Source of the DNA: a bacterium
GTDB taxonomy: Bacteria; UBA8248
Direction of reading: 5' to 3'
Assembly: GCA_027622355.1 (NCBI GenBank)
Contig: JAQBZT010000023.1
Coordinates: 1 to 17,071 of the forward strand
DNA: 17,071 nucleotides
Positions 1-7,372 of the stretch are shown piece after piece. Every line of letters starts with the position of its first letter. Position 1 is the first letter of the stretch. A model generated the notes under the pieces. The model saw only the letters and a list, made by a program, of their open reading frames with translations, was not told the DNA's origin and made no database searches. A program made the position numbers and the translations under genes.

Positions 1-320
1 GCAATGAAGATGTGATCGCCGCTCTTGATATATGGGATGTCGGCCATTTGGTACTTCTGAATAAACGGTTTGTCTATGTGAATCAATTCAACCGGGTAAT
101 CCGTTTTGCCAGCTATGGTAGACCCCTCAAATTTCTTTTCCATAATTAGTCTTTGGAGTGTGCACTGAATTTCAAACCACGCATGTGCTGGCATGGTAAT
201 CGTAAAGCCCTGCTCTCGTAATTTCGTAAGCAGTTGAAGTGAAGTGGAATGATTGGGTGACTTCGGATCAAACGAATCGATGAACACACACGAATCGACA
301 AGCAGCTTCATATCCATCAT
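1..320 (-). CDS. PIN-domain nuclease, VapC-like (partial, 3' end outside window)
   Basis: PIN domains are metal-dependent ribonucleases, most often the toxin of a toxin-antitoxin pair. I translated this stretch directly: 106 complete codons are visible and the gene runs off the left edge. The N-terminus KLLVDSCVFIDSF is the classic first PIN strand, with acidic residue D9 (and D15). E50 in HAWFEIQCTL is the expected second acid, and D102 in IKSGDHIFIA the third. The ATG at 320 lies 4 bases after the stop of the AbiTii gene, so the two are surely co-transcribed. A second ATG follows at once at 317, and a weak AGGT lies upstream. No classical VapB-type antitoxin (small DNA-binding protein) precedes it; the AbiTii gene takes that position. 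The PIN assignment is fairly secure. The toxin role is inferred, and the C-terminus cannot be judged. Confidence 0.8.
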   Translation of the reverse strand, partial: MMDMKLLVDSCVFIDSFDPKSPNHSTSLQLLTKLREQGFTITMPAHAWFEIQCTLQRLIMEKKFEGSTIAGKTDYPVELIHIDKPFIQKYQMADIPYIKSGDHIFI

Positions 321-324
321 AGAA

Positions 325-1227
325 TCAACCTAAAATGGTCCTTATCTGGTGGATAACACCAGAAACAATGATATTTTCGGCTGCGCCTTGGAGTATTCTT
401 CCTAGGGACGACAGGGCGTTTCTAATCCGCGCGTGATCGGGCTGTTCGGCTGAAAGCTCGTCTTCGATAATCCTCGCCTCATTCTCAACGGAGTCCTCGT
501 CATCAAGATCAACGGCTGGCAGGTACTCTCGCATCTGGGAAACAAGGGAGCGTATTTCATCTAGATTTGCTTGAGAAAAGGTATTCGTCTGGGTGGCATT
601 GACAACGGCTTGGTCACTTACATTTCCGATGTTGCCGGAAAAGTTGGTGATGTTGCCAATATGAATTGTCGTGGCGTTCTGAGCATCTTCCTTTTCTTGT
701 TGAGAGAAGGAAATTCCATCCCCTTTTATGCCTGCTTTTTCCAAATTAACGCTCCAATCCAAAATAACATTACGAACAGCTTCAAGAATGTGGGCAATAC
801 ACGACCTCGACAAGAGGACCCGCAATTCTGCAGGATAATTCATCCCTTCTTGAAGTTTGGCCTTGGTTGCAGGGTCGAATGACATACCTATGTCACCATC
901 AGCCTTTAGAAGATCCTCCAATTCTGCAACGGATGAGTTAATCGATCGTGTAGAGATAGCTCTCTCAAGGTCGGGAGCATTAGCGACCATAAGAGGCTCC
1001 CACCCACGATACGTATTCAAGGCCTGCGGATGGCCTGTTACAATTCGATAGCTGGGATAGTCATCATTATCCATTGATTTGTAGCCATTCATTTCATTTT
1101 CTAACCATTCTTGCATGTCATCCAAATTCAGCTTTGCCGCTACCATTTTTGCCTTACGGAGAAGTTCCGTAACGCTAATCTTTGAATCTAGAGCTTCGGC
1201 TTGAAGCTGTTCAACGAGAGATGACAT
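325..1227 (-). CDS. AbiTii-domain protein (putative abortive-infection/defence protein)
   Basis: A 300-residue protein. Residues about 4-80 match the AbiTii family pattern: LVEQLQAEALDS, then LLRKAKMVAAKL, a Trp at 41, GY at 48-49, PSYR at 58-61 and GWEP at 75-78. Residues 146-174 (VRNVILDWSVNLEKAG, then DGISFS) continue the domain. Residues 188-205 form an Asn/Gly-rich segment, IHIGNITNFSGNIGNVSD, of the kind that links domains in predicted conflict-system proteins. The rest is helical and acidic. No membrane segment is seen. I chose the ATG at 1227 because GAAAGG lies 8 bases upstream; a GTG at 1236 would overlap that ribosome site. The biochemical role of AbiTii is not established as far as I know. 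The direct link to a PIN nuclease suggests it senses infection or restrains the nuclease, but that is inference. Codon use is AT-richer than the oxidase genes. Confidence 0.82.
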   Translation of the reverse strand: MSSLVEQLQAEALDSKISVTELLRKAKMVAAKLNLDDMQEWLENEMNGYKSMDNDDYPSYRIVTGHPQALNTYRGWEPLMVANAPDLERAISTRSINSSVAELEDLLKADGDIGMSFDPATKAKLQEGMNYPAELRVLLSRSCIAHILEAVRNVILDWSVNLEKAGIKGDGISFSQQEKEDAQNATTIHIGNITNFSGNIGNVSDQAVVNATQTNTFSQANLDEIRSLVSQMREYLPAVDLDDEDSVENEARIIEDELSAEQPDHARIRNALSSLGRILQGAAENIIVSGVIHQIRTILG

Positions 1228-1430
1228 TAAAAACACCTTTCAAAATCCAAAGATCATTGCTAGGCCCGGTAGGACTTGGACCTCAAGCTATATCATGAGC
1301 ACTGGCTCAGTCTGCGCTTAAAATTTATTTGATCAACTTTGGGCAAGTATTTTTTGCAATCTGTACGGTTTTTTTCACGGTTCATTTTGACCATTTAAAA
1401 AGGATATTTCTCATAACCCATTGATTCTAC

Positions 1431-1475
1431 TGGTATGACAGGAAGGGTTCGAATCTCCGACCTTTTGATCCGCAG
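1431..1475 (-). repeat. Diverged copy of a tRNA 3' half (possible att-site remnant)
   Basis: By eye, 36 of 45 positions match the 3' part of the intact tRNA-Arg (1658-1702) with no gap and in the same orientation. The match includes the CCA end, the T-loop core TTCGAA and the anticodon-arm sequence GGATC. No 5' half (D-arm, acceptor 5' strand) is found, and the T-stem is poorly paired, so it is not a functional tRNA. Partial 3' tRNA copies usually mark where an integrative element recombined with the tRNA gene. No integrase is visible, so this is a relic or one end of a larger element to the left. It could also descend from a different tRNA. Confidence 0.55.
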
Positions 1476-1599
1476 CTGCAAAGTGGCCCTCTCCATCAAG
1501 CTGTGGGCGGCATTTCAATCTGTCGTCAGTTTCACCCTGCTGGCGCAGTTCCTCCTCGCCCTCCGCCAGCGGTTCCGGATGCGGTAGCCCCCTCGCCCC

Positions 1600-1643
1600 A
1601 AAAAAAAGACCGCGGCCGCCTCCACCCAAAAATCGCCGCGGCC
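1600..1643 (-). terminator. Rho-independent terminator of tRNA-Arg
   Basis: Read on the minus strand, GGCCGCGGC (1643-1635) pairs with GCCGCGGTC (1616-1608) over 9 bp with one G-U pair, followed at once by eight T residues (1607-1600). It starts 14 bases beyond the CCA end of the tRNA. Confidence 0.8.
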
Positions 1644-1657
1644 TGATGGGATTTTTA

Positions 1658-1734
<77 letters not shown>

Positions 1735-1747
1735 CCGGAAGGGGGCC

Positions 1748-1776
1748 AACATATAGAAGGGGTTCGGGAGCGTCAA
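1748..1776 (-). promoter_or_regulatory. Sigma-70 promoter of tRNA-Arg
   Basis: On the minus strand, TTGACG (1776-1771), a 17-base spacer and TATGTT (1753-1748). A GC-rich discriminator, GGCCCCC, follows before the tRNA 5' end at 1734. Such a discriminator is typical of stable-RNA promoters under growth-rate (stringent) control. Confidence 0.75.
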
Positions 1777-1919
1777 GGGCGGGCCGCGATCTTCCTTTTG
1801 CGGGGGGCGCCCCCGGCGGAATTCACCGCCCGGGCCGATCCGCGATGAAAAGGGGCGGAGATATCCGGCGTTTTGCGCGTGTTTTCTTTTAGATTGGGCG
1901 ATTTTCCGCTTTTGCTTGG

Positions 1920-1948
1920 TTGAATCCTCCCCCCCCATCCTTTAGACT
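1920..1948 (+). promoter_or_regulatory. Candidate promoter of the coxBA operon
   Basis: TTGAAT, a 17-base C-rich spacer and TAGACT; each hexamer matches the sigma-70 consensus at 4 of 6 positions. It would give a leader of about 120 bases before coxB. It is the best pair I found between the tRNA and coxB, but it is weak and an alternative sigma factor could be used. Confidence 0.3.
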
Positions 1949-2002
1949 TCTCCCGGTTTCGCCCAGGCGGCCTCCGAAAAGGGGCCGCTGGCCCGAACCC
2001 AG

Positions 2003-2047
2003 CCGGGTTTCGAAGGTTTCCCCGTGCGGGGGCCCCGGTTTTCTTTT
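2003..2047 (+). promoter_or_regulatory. Attenuator-like hairpin in the coxB leader
   Basis: CCGGG (2003-2007) can pair with CCCGG (2034-2038), and CCCCG/CGGGG (2020-2031) pair inside it. The run TTTTCTTTT (2039-2047) follows directly. The shape is that of an intrinsic terminator placed 29 bases before the coxB start codon, so it might tune read-through into the operon. It could also be chance in a GC-rich leader. Confidence 0.3.
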
Positions 2048-2075
2048 GGCTCTTTCCCTCAGAGGTACCTCATCC

Positions 2076-2735
2076 ATGCTCAGTTGGCTCCCCGAGAACA
2101 TCTCCCTCGAGGGTCAGGAAATTGATGCTCTCTTCTACGTCATCTACTACATCACCGGGGCCACGTTCATTCTCGTGGCGGCCCTCATGGTCTGGTTCCT
2201 CATCGCCTACCGGGACAAGCCGGGGGCGAAGGCGACCTATACCCACGGCAACAACATGCTCGAGATCGCCTGGACGGTGATACCGGCGCTGATCCTCGTG
2301 GTGCTCATGTTCATGAGCCAGACGGGCTGGGCCCACATCAAGATGAATCTGCCGGCGAAACCGGACGTGCGCGTGGAGGTCACCGGCAAGCAGTTCAACT
2401 GGATCGTCCGCTACGCGGGCCCGGACGGAAAATTCGGCACGGCGGATGACGTGGTGCGCGACAACGCCCTCCACGTTCCGGTGGGCAAGAAGGTGCTCCT
2501 CACGCTCAAGGGCGTAGATGTCATTCACAGCTTCTTCGTTCCCGCGCTCCGCCTGAAGCAGGACATTCTTCCCGGCAGGGAAACCTTTTTCTGGTTCACC
2601 GCCACCAAGACCGGAACGTATGAAATGCCCTGCGCCGAGCTTTGCGGGTTCGGGCATTCGGGGATGAACGGAAAGCTCACGGTCCACTCCGAGGCGGACT
2701 ACGGCGAGTGGATCGCCAAGACCTACAAAAAATAA
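2076..2735 (+). CDS. coxB: Cytochrome c oxidase subunit II
   Basis: CoxB takes electrons from cytochrome c through its CuA centre and passes them to haem a in CoxA. The 219-residue protein has two membrane helices (about 20-44 and 64-82) and then an exported cupredoxin domain. All CuA ligands are present: H151, and C186, E188, C190, H194 and M197 in CAELCGFGHSGM. W109 in QFNW is the expected electron-entry aromatic residue. There is no fused cytochrome c domain. A loop at about 115-125 (GPDGKFGTADD) looks like a small acidic, possibly calcium-binding insert. I chose ATG 2076 because AGAGGT lies 9 bases upstream; the frame stays open back to 1920, but that extension has no ribosome site. coxB is the first gene of the operon and coxA follows after 46 bases. 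Confidence 0.96.
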   Translation: MLSWLPENISLEGQEIDALFYVIYYITGATFILVAALMVWFLIAYRDKPGAKATYTHGNNMLEIAWTVIPALILVVLMFMSQTGWAHIKMNLPAKPDVRVEVTGKQFNWIVRYAGPDGKFGTADDVVRDNALHVPVGKKVLLTLKGVDVIHSFFVPALRLKQDILPGRETFFWFTATKTGTYEMPCAELCGFGHSGMNGKLTVHSEADYGEWIAKTYKK

Positions 2736-2781
2736 TCCTTCCGGGGCCTTCCGCCCCCGAACACGGGGAGAGAAATAAAGC

Positions 2782-4734
2782 ATGAGCGCCACGGCAGCCG
2801 GGCACGATGCGCACGCCCACCACGAAACTTTCATATCGAAATACATCTTCTCGATGGATCACAAGACCATCGGCAAGCAGTTTCTCTGGCTGGGACTGTT
2901 GATGATGATCGTGGGCGGTCTTCTCGCCCTCATGGTCCGCTGGCAGCTCGCCTGGCCGGAAACCTCGGTATGGGGCTTCGGCTGGGTCACGGAAGAGAGC
3001 AACATGATGCCCACGGGCATCGTGACCCCTGCTTTCTACAACATGCTCTTCACGATGCACGCCACGATCATGGTGTTCCTCGTGGTGATGCCGATCCTGG
3101 TGGGATGCTTCGGCAACTTCCTCATTCCGCTCATGATCGGCGCGCGGGACATGGCCTTCCCGCTGCTGAACCTGCTCTCCTTCTGGGTCGCCGTCCTCGG
3201 CGGCGTCATCATGATGGCGGGCTTCTGGGTCGAAGGGGGACACGCCGCCTCCGGCTGGACGGGCTACGCGCCGCTCTCCACGGTGGAGGAGTACACCGGC
3301 GTCATGTCGGGACAAGTCATCTGGGCGATCGCGCTCTTCGTTCTCGGCATCTCCTCGATGATGGGCGCGGTCAACTACATCACCACCGTCATCAACATGC
3401 GCACGAAGGGGATGACCTGGTTCCGCCTCCCGCTCGTCATCTGGGCGATCTTCATCGTGGCCATCCTCTCGCTGCTGGCGCTGCCGGTGCTGGGCTCGGC
3501 GGCGGCCATGCTCGTGTTCGACCGCACGCTCGGCACGACGTTCTTCAACCCGAAGGCGGGCGGCGAGCCCCTGCTCTGGCAGCACCTTTTCTGGTTCTTC
3601 GGCCACCCGGAGGTCTACATCCTGATCCTCCCGGCGATGGGCATCGGCTCGGACCTGCTCTCGGTTTTCTCCCGTAAGCCCGTCTTCGGCTACCGCGCCA
3701 TGGTCTACGCCATCGCGGCCATCGCCTTCCTCTCGTGGATCGTGTGGGGCCACCACATGTTCCAGAGCGGGATGAACCCTGCCTTGGGCTCGGCCTTCAT
3801 GATGACAACCATGGTCATCGCGGTGCCCTCGGCCATCAAGACGTTCAACTGGCTGGGAACGCTCTGGAAGGGGACGATCCGTTTCACGGTCCCGATGCTC
3901 CACACGCTGGCCTTCGTCTCGATGTTCGTCATCGGCGGCCTGAGCGGCATCTTCATGGCCGCGAACGTGGTGGACATCTTCATCCACGACACCTATTTCA
4001 TCGTGGCCCACATTCATTACGTCGTGTTCGGCGGAAGCGTCTTCGCCATCTTCGGGGGCATCATCTTCTGGTTCCCGAAGATGTTCGGCACCAAGCTGGA
4101 CGACAGCCTCGGCCGGGTGCATTTCTGGCTGACGTTCATTTTCTTCAACATGACCTTTTTCCCGATGCACATCCTGGGCGTGGGCGGCCACATGCGCCGC
4201 ATCTACAACCCGCTGCAATATGAGTTCCTCAAGGACCTGCAGTCCATCAACGTCCTCATCACACTGGGCGCGCTGGGGCTGGGGCTTGCGCAGCTGCCCT
4301 TCGCCCTCAACTTCTTCGGCTCCATCTTCCACTGGAACAACAAGGCGTACCGGACGCTGGCCCAGACGGTATCGAGCCTGGTGTGCACATTCATTTCCTA
4401 CAAGGCGGTCACCTTCCTGCTGGAAGGGCTGGTGAAGCCGCAGGCCGCGACGCTCGCGGGCCGGACTTTCGCGGGAATCGTTGCGCTCGCCGTTCTGGCC
4501 CTCATCTGGCGCTACCACGCCCGCAACATGGCGGATTTCGGCGCGCCGGCCGAGCAGAATCCCTGGAGCGCCAACACGCTGGAGTGGACCGTCAGCTACC
4601 CGGTCCCGCACGGAAACTTCGGGCCGACGCTGCCGGTTGTCCATCGCGGCCCCTACGAGTACAGCATGCCGGGCGACAGCGATGACTGGGCGCCGCAGAC
4701 CAAGGAAATGCCCACCGGGGCCGCGACGCATTAG
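2782..4734 (+). CDS. coxA: Cytochrome c oxidase subunit I (aa3-type, A1-like)
   Basis: CoxA is the catalytic, proton-pumping subunit that reduces O2 at the haem a3-CuB site. The 650-residue protein is full length. H93 and H412 are the low-spin haem ligands and H410 is the haem a3 ligand (AHIHY). H275, H324 and H325 bind CuB, and Y279 in GHPEVY is the His-Tyr cross-link residue. D-channel residues N112 and D123 (IGARDMAFP) lead to E277, which marks the A1 type. The K-channel Lys is K353 (PSAIKTF). The N-terminus MDHKTIGKQFLW is typical of the family. GGGGAGAG precedes the ATG. The last 100 residues carry two extra helices and a Pro-rich tail. Every functional residue I could check is intact. 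Confidence 0.98.
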   Translation: MSATAAGHDAHAHHETFISKYIFSMDHKTIGKQFLWLGLLMMIVGGLLALMVRWQLAWPETSVWGFGWVTEESNMMPTGIVTPAFYNMLFTMHATIMVFLVVMPILVGCFGNFLIPLMIGARDMAFPLLNLLSFWVAVLGGVIMMAGFWVEGGHAASGWTGYAPLSTVEEYTGVMSGQVIWAIALFVLGISSMMGAVNYITTVINMRTKGMTWFRLPLVIWAIFIVAILSLLALPVLGSAAAMLVFDRTLGTTFFNPKAGGEPLLWQHLFWFFGHPEVYILILPAMGIGSDLLSVFSRKPVFGYRAMVYAIAAIAFLSWIVWGHHMFQSGMNPALGSAFMMTTMVIAVPSAIKTFNWLGTLWKGTIRFTVPMLHTLAFVSMFVIGGLSGIFMAANVVDIFIHDTYFIVAHIHYVVFGGSVFAIFGGIIFWFPKMFGTKLDDSLGRVHFWLTFIFFNMTFFPMHILGVGGHMRRIYNPLQYEFLKDLQSINVLITLGALGLGLAQLPFALNFFGSIFHWNNKAYRTLAQTVSSLVCTFISYKAVTFLLEGLVKPQAATLAGRTFAGIVALAVLALIWRYHARNMADFGAPAEQNPWSANTLEWTVSYPVPHGNFGPTLPVVHRGPYEYSMPGDSDDWAPQTKEMPTGAATH

Positions 4735-4760
4735 CGGCCGGGCCACTCAGGAGGCCCATC

Positions 4761-5705
4761 ATGGTACTTCAGAATCCGCGCCCCGCTTCGCCCGGATGGG
4801 CGCACCGCCTTGCGTTCATCACCTGCGGGATCAGCCTGATCCTCATTTACGCCGGCGGTCTGGTGACCAGCCTCGGGGCGGGGCTATCCGTCCCCGACTG
4901 GCCGAGCACCTTTGGCTACAACATGTTTCTTTTCCCCTGGGCCAAGATGGTGGGCGGTATTTTCTACGAGCACTCCCACCGGCTTCTCGGCTCCCTGGCC
5001 GGCATATTCACCATCCTGACCGCGGCCTCCATCTGGATGAACGAGCCGCGCAAATGGGTCCGCTGGATGGCCGCCGCGGCGCTCGGCCTCGTGGTTTTGC
5101 AAGGCCTCCTCGGCGGATTGCGCGTGGTGCTGCTCAAGATCGATCTCGCCATCGTTCACGCGTGCCTGGCGCAGCTTTTCTTCGGCCTCATGGTCAGCAT
5201 CGCGCTCGTCACCTCGCCGAGCTGGCACCAGCCCGCGAGCGATATGACGCCCGAGGAGGGGCAGGATTTCCGCCGCCTGGCGCGGATGGTGGTCATCTTC
5301 ATCTACATACAGATTGTCTTCGGCGCCATCCTCCGTCACACGGGGGCGCGCCTGGACGCCCATCTCCTTTTCGCGGTGCTCGCGAGCATCCTGTGCATCC
5401 GGCTCTCCATGAAAGTGCTCCGCCATCCGGGCTCGGGCGAGGATTTGACCCATCCGGCCCATGCGCTCTGGATCTTTCTCGCGCTTCAGCTGGCGCTGGG
5501 GGCGGGCTCCTATCTGGTGAAATACACCTCGATGGGAGATGACCTTTACCGCGGCGGCATCGTCATCGTGACATCGGCCCATGTCGTGATCGGATCGCTG
5601 CTGTTCGCATCGGCGCTGATCCTGGCCCTGCGCCTCTACCGGGCGGCGGAGGGCGAGTGGGCTCTTCCGCGCGGCAGCTATACGGCCGGGGGCGTTCCGG
5701 CATGA
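4761..5705 (+). CDS. ctaA: Haem A synthase, COX15/CtaA family
   Basis: CtaA oxidises the C8 methyl group of haem O to give haem A in the membrane. The 314-residue protein has about eight helices in two similar halves. The first half carries EHSHR (H71, H73) and H133 in AIVHACLAQ; the second carries H193, H201 and a His in TSAHVVIGS. These are the haem-binding positions of the family. The motif GGLVTSLGAGLSVPDWP near residues 32-48 and the segment QGLLGGLRV are also typical. A strong AGGAGG stands before ATG 4761. Its stop codon overlaps the ctaB start (ATGA), so the two haem-modifying enzymes are translated together. It lies directly after coxA, which uses its product. Confidence 0.95.
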   Translation: MVLQNPRPASPGWAHRLAFITCGISLILIYAGGLVTSLGAGLSVPDWPSTFGYNMFLFPWAKMVGGIFYEHSHRLLGSLAGIFTILTAASIWMNEPRKWVRWMAAAALGLVVLQGLLGGLRVVLLKIDLAIVHACLAQLFFGLMVSIALVTSPSWHQPASDMTPEEGQDFRRLARMVVIFIYIQIVFGAILRHTGARLDAHLLFAVLASILCIRLSMKVLRHPGSGEDLTHPAHALWIFLALQLALGAGSYLVKYTSMGDDLYRGGIVIVTSAHVVIGSLLFASALILALRLYRAAEGEWALPRGSYTAGGVPA

Positions 5706-6613
5706 TCTCATCCCGGGGCGAGACCCTCACCGTGCGCGGAGAGCGGGGCGCCGCCCAGCGGCTGGCGGACTTCATCGCCCTGACGAAGCCGCGCCTGATC
5801 CCGATGGTGCTCGTCGCCGCCGCGGCCGGCTTCTATCTCGCCTCGAGCGGGAAAATCGCCTACGCCACCCTGCTGAACAGCCTCATCGGCATCGGCCTCG
5901 CCACCGGCGGGACGCTCGCCCTCAACCAGGCGGCCGAGCAGGAGGTGGACGCCCTCATGCGCAGGACGCGCACCCGGCCGCTCCCCGGCGGAAGACTCCA
6001 GCGCTGGGACGCGATCATCTTCGGCACGATCCTGACAGTGGGCGGCATCGCCTACCTCTATCTGGCGGTGAACACGCTCAGCGGTCATCTCATCACCCTC
6101 ACCGGCGGGCTCTATCTTTTCCTGTACACCCCGCTGAAGCGCTTCACCTCGCTGAACAGCATCGTCGGCGCCATACCGGGCGCCATGCCGCCCGTTCTGG
6201 GATGGGCGGCCGCGGCGGGCACTCTGGCGATCGAACCGGCCATCTTGTTCGCGATTCTTTTCTTCTGGCAGATTCCCCACGCGCTGGCCATCGCCTGGCT
6301 GTACCGGGACGAATTTGCCCGGGCGGGAATCCGTCTTCTGCCGGTGGAGGAACCCGACGGGAAAAGCACGGGCCGCCAGGTAATCAACCACTGCGTCGCG
6401 CTGCTGCCGGTGAGCCTGATGCCGACCCTCGTCGGACTCGCCGGGCCGGTCTATTTTTTCACGGCCCTGGCGCTGGGCCTGGCGTACCTCTACTTCGGCG
6501 TCCGGCTCTCCATGGAGCGAAACACGGCGGCGGCCCGGCGGCTCTTCTACGCTTCGCTCGGTTATCTGCCGCTGGTGTTGCTGGTCATGGTGCTCGATCA
6601 GATAAAGGGATGA
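5702..6613 (+). CDS. ctaB: Protohaem IX farnesyltransferase (haem O synthase)
   Basis: CtaB/CyoE adds a farnesyl chain to haem B to make haem O, the substrate of CtaA. The 303-residue UbiA-type protein shows the start motif LTKPRLIPM (27-35). The first Asp-rich motif is N75, E79, D83 followed by ALMRRTRTRPLP. The second is YRDEFARAGIRLLPV (201-215). E79 replaces the more usual Asp, a mild change that keeps the charge. The ATG at 5702 overlaps the ctaA stop (ATGA). A longer frame back to 5657 lies wholly inside ctaA and is not credible. Its own stop overlaps the next small gene in the same way. Confidence 0.95.
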   Translation: MISSRGETLTVRGERGAAQRLADFIALTKPRLIPMVLVAAAAGFYLASSGKIAYATLLNSLIGIGLATGGTLALNQAAEQEVDALMRRTRTRPLPGGRLQRWDAIIFGTILTVGGIAYLYLAVNTLSGHLITLTGGLYLFLYTPLKRFTSLNSIVGAIPGAMPPVLGWAAAAGTLAIEPAILFAILFFWQIPHALAIAWLYRDEFARAGIRLLPVEEPDGKSTGRQVINHCVALLPVSLMPTLVGLAGPVYFFTALALGLAYLYFGVRLSMERNTAAARRLFYASLGYLPLVLLVMVLDQIKG

Positions 6614-6723
6614 CCTTGGGCAGCGACTCGCTCAAAGAGAAAAACCGGCGCACGGCGCTCTTTCTGCTGCTGATGGTTCTGGCCATCAGCGCGCTTTCGG
6701 CCATCTTGGCGATCGTCAAATAA
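6610..6723 (+). CDS. 37-residue one-helix membrane protein in the ctaG (COX11) position
   Basis: This small gene starts inside the ctaB stop codon (ATGA). It encodes a polar N-terminus, MTLGSDSLKEKNRRT, and a single hydrophobic helix ending in Lys. In many oxidase operons the copper-insertion factor CtaG/COX11 lies between ctaB and coxC, and COX11 begins with a short Lys-Asn-Arg-rich segment and one helix. This protein resembles that anchor but stops before any copper-binding domain. It could be a COX11 remnant, a separate small oxidase subunit or assembly protein, or an unrelated small membrane protein. The coupling on its 5' side and the 16-base gap to coxC argue that it is translated. It belongs to no family I can name with certainty. 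Confidence 0.65.
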   Translation: MTLGSDSLKEKNRRTALFLLLMVLAISALSAILAIVK

Positions 6724-6739
6724 AGGCGGGTCTCGCCCG

Positions 6740-7372
6740 ATGAAAAACAATGCGGACGCAGTCTTCCCGGAAAATAGGGAGGCGGGCGGCGGCGAGCCGC
6801 TCCAATTCCACGACGGGAAACCGCTCATCGGAAACGCCCGGCTCGCCATGCTGGCCTTCATCGCCGCAGAGATCATGTTCTTCGCCGGCCTGATCGGCGC
6901 CTTTCTGGTCTTCCGGTTCAGCGGGCGCCCCTGGCCTCCGCCCTTCCTGCCCCGCCTCCCGGTGGAGGTGACGGCGGCGAACACGGTCATTTTACTTCTC
7001 AGCAGCGTCACCATGACCCGCGCCCGCGGGGCGATCGCCCGGGGAGACCAAAAACAGCTTTTCCGGGGGCTGGCCCTGACCGCCCTGCTGGGGGTGGTTT
7101 TTCTCCTCATCCAGGGCTACGAGTGGCTCCGGCTGCTGCGGTTCGGCCTGACGGCCTCCTCGGGGGTTTTCGGCTCCACCTTCTACACCATCATCGGCAC
7201 GCACGGCCTCCACGTCCTGGGGGGCGTCCTGTGGCTCCTGACGGTCCTCTACGGCGCCTGGCAGGGCCATTTCACCCCCGAGCGCCATGCCCGGGTCCAG
7301 ACCTGCGGCATGTACTGGCATCTGGTGGTCGGCCTCTGGCCGGTGCTCTTCTTCCTGGTCTACCTGCTGTAG
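6740..7372 (+). CDS. coxC: Cytochrome c oxidase subunit III (first copy)
   Basis: Subunit III is a membrane protein that stabilises CoxA and binds lipid. This 210-residue, five-helix form has NARLAMLAFIAAEIMFFAG (helix 1), the conserved Glu in QGYEWLRLL, and GTHGLHVLGGVLWLL, all family marks. The C-terminal motif, usually WHFVDxVW, is changed to YWHLVVGLWPVLFF and so lacks the conserved Asp. A second subunit III gene lies at 8596-9234 with the normal motif. Two subunit III-like genes in one cluster are also known from the coxMNOP type of operon. A Pro-rich loop (GRPWPPPFLPRLP) follows helix 1. It ends the first plus-strand block; no clear terminator follows. Confidence 0.88.
   Translation: MKNNADAVFPENREAGGGEPLQFHDGKPLIGNARLAMLAFIAAEIMFFAGLIGAFLVFRFSGRPWPPPFLPRLPVEVTAANTVILLLSSVTMTRARGAIARGDQKQLFRGLALTALLGVVFLLIQGYEWLRLLRFGLTASSGVFGSTFYTIIGTHGLHVLGGVLWLLTVLYGAWQGHFTPERHARVQTCGMYWHLVVGLWPVLFFLVYLL

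Larger units (their letters stand above)
1228..1657. other. Gene-free stretch between AbiTii module and tRNA-Arg
   Basis: No protein-coding gene is supported here. The left part, to about 1430, is AT-rich and must carry the AbiTii promoter, though no convincing -35/-10 pair stands out. It is followed by the diverged tRNA 3'-end copy at 1431-1475. Next comes a GC-rich stretch with a 7-bp inverted repeat (GCTGGCG at 1539-1545 and CGCCAGC at 1564-1570). The tRNA terminator closes it at 1600-1643. The sharp change in base composition near 1430 is compatible with the end of an inserted segment. Confidence 0.6.
1735..2075. other. Divergent intergenic region: tRNA promoter and coxB leader
   Basis: No gene is supported here. 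The left part holds the tRNA-Arg promoter. The right part holds the probable start of the oxidase operon (a candidate promoter at 1920-1948), a long C-rich leader, an attenuator-like hairpin at 2003-2047 and the coxB ribosome site AGAGGT at 2061-2066. Confidence 0.6.

Noticed and set aside
1920..2075. N-terminal extension of CoxB by 52 residues
   Set aside because: It is Pro/Arg-rich with no signal-peptide character, and the ribosome site fits ATG 2076.
2677..4746. 689-residue open frame on the minus strand
   Set aside because: It lies antisense to coxA, is rich in Arg, Glu, Asp and His in the manner of reversed GC-rich codons, and has no recognisable domain.
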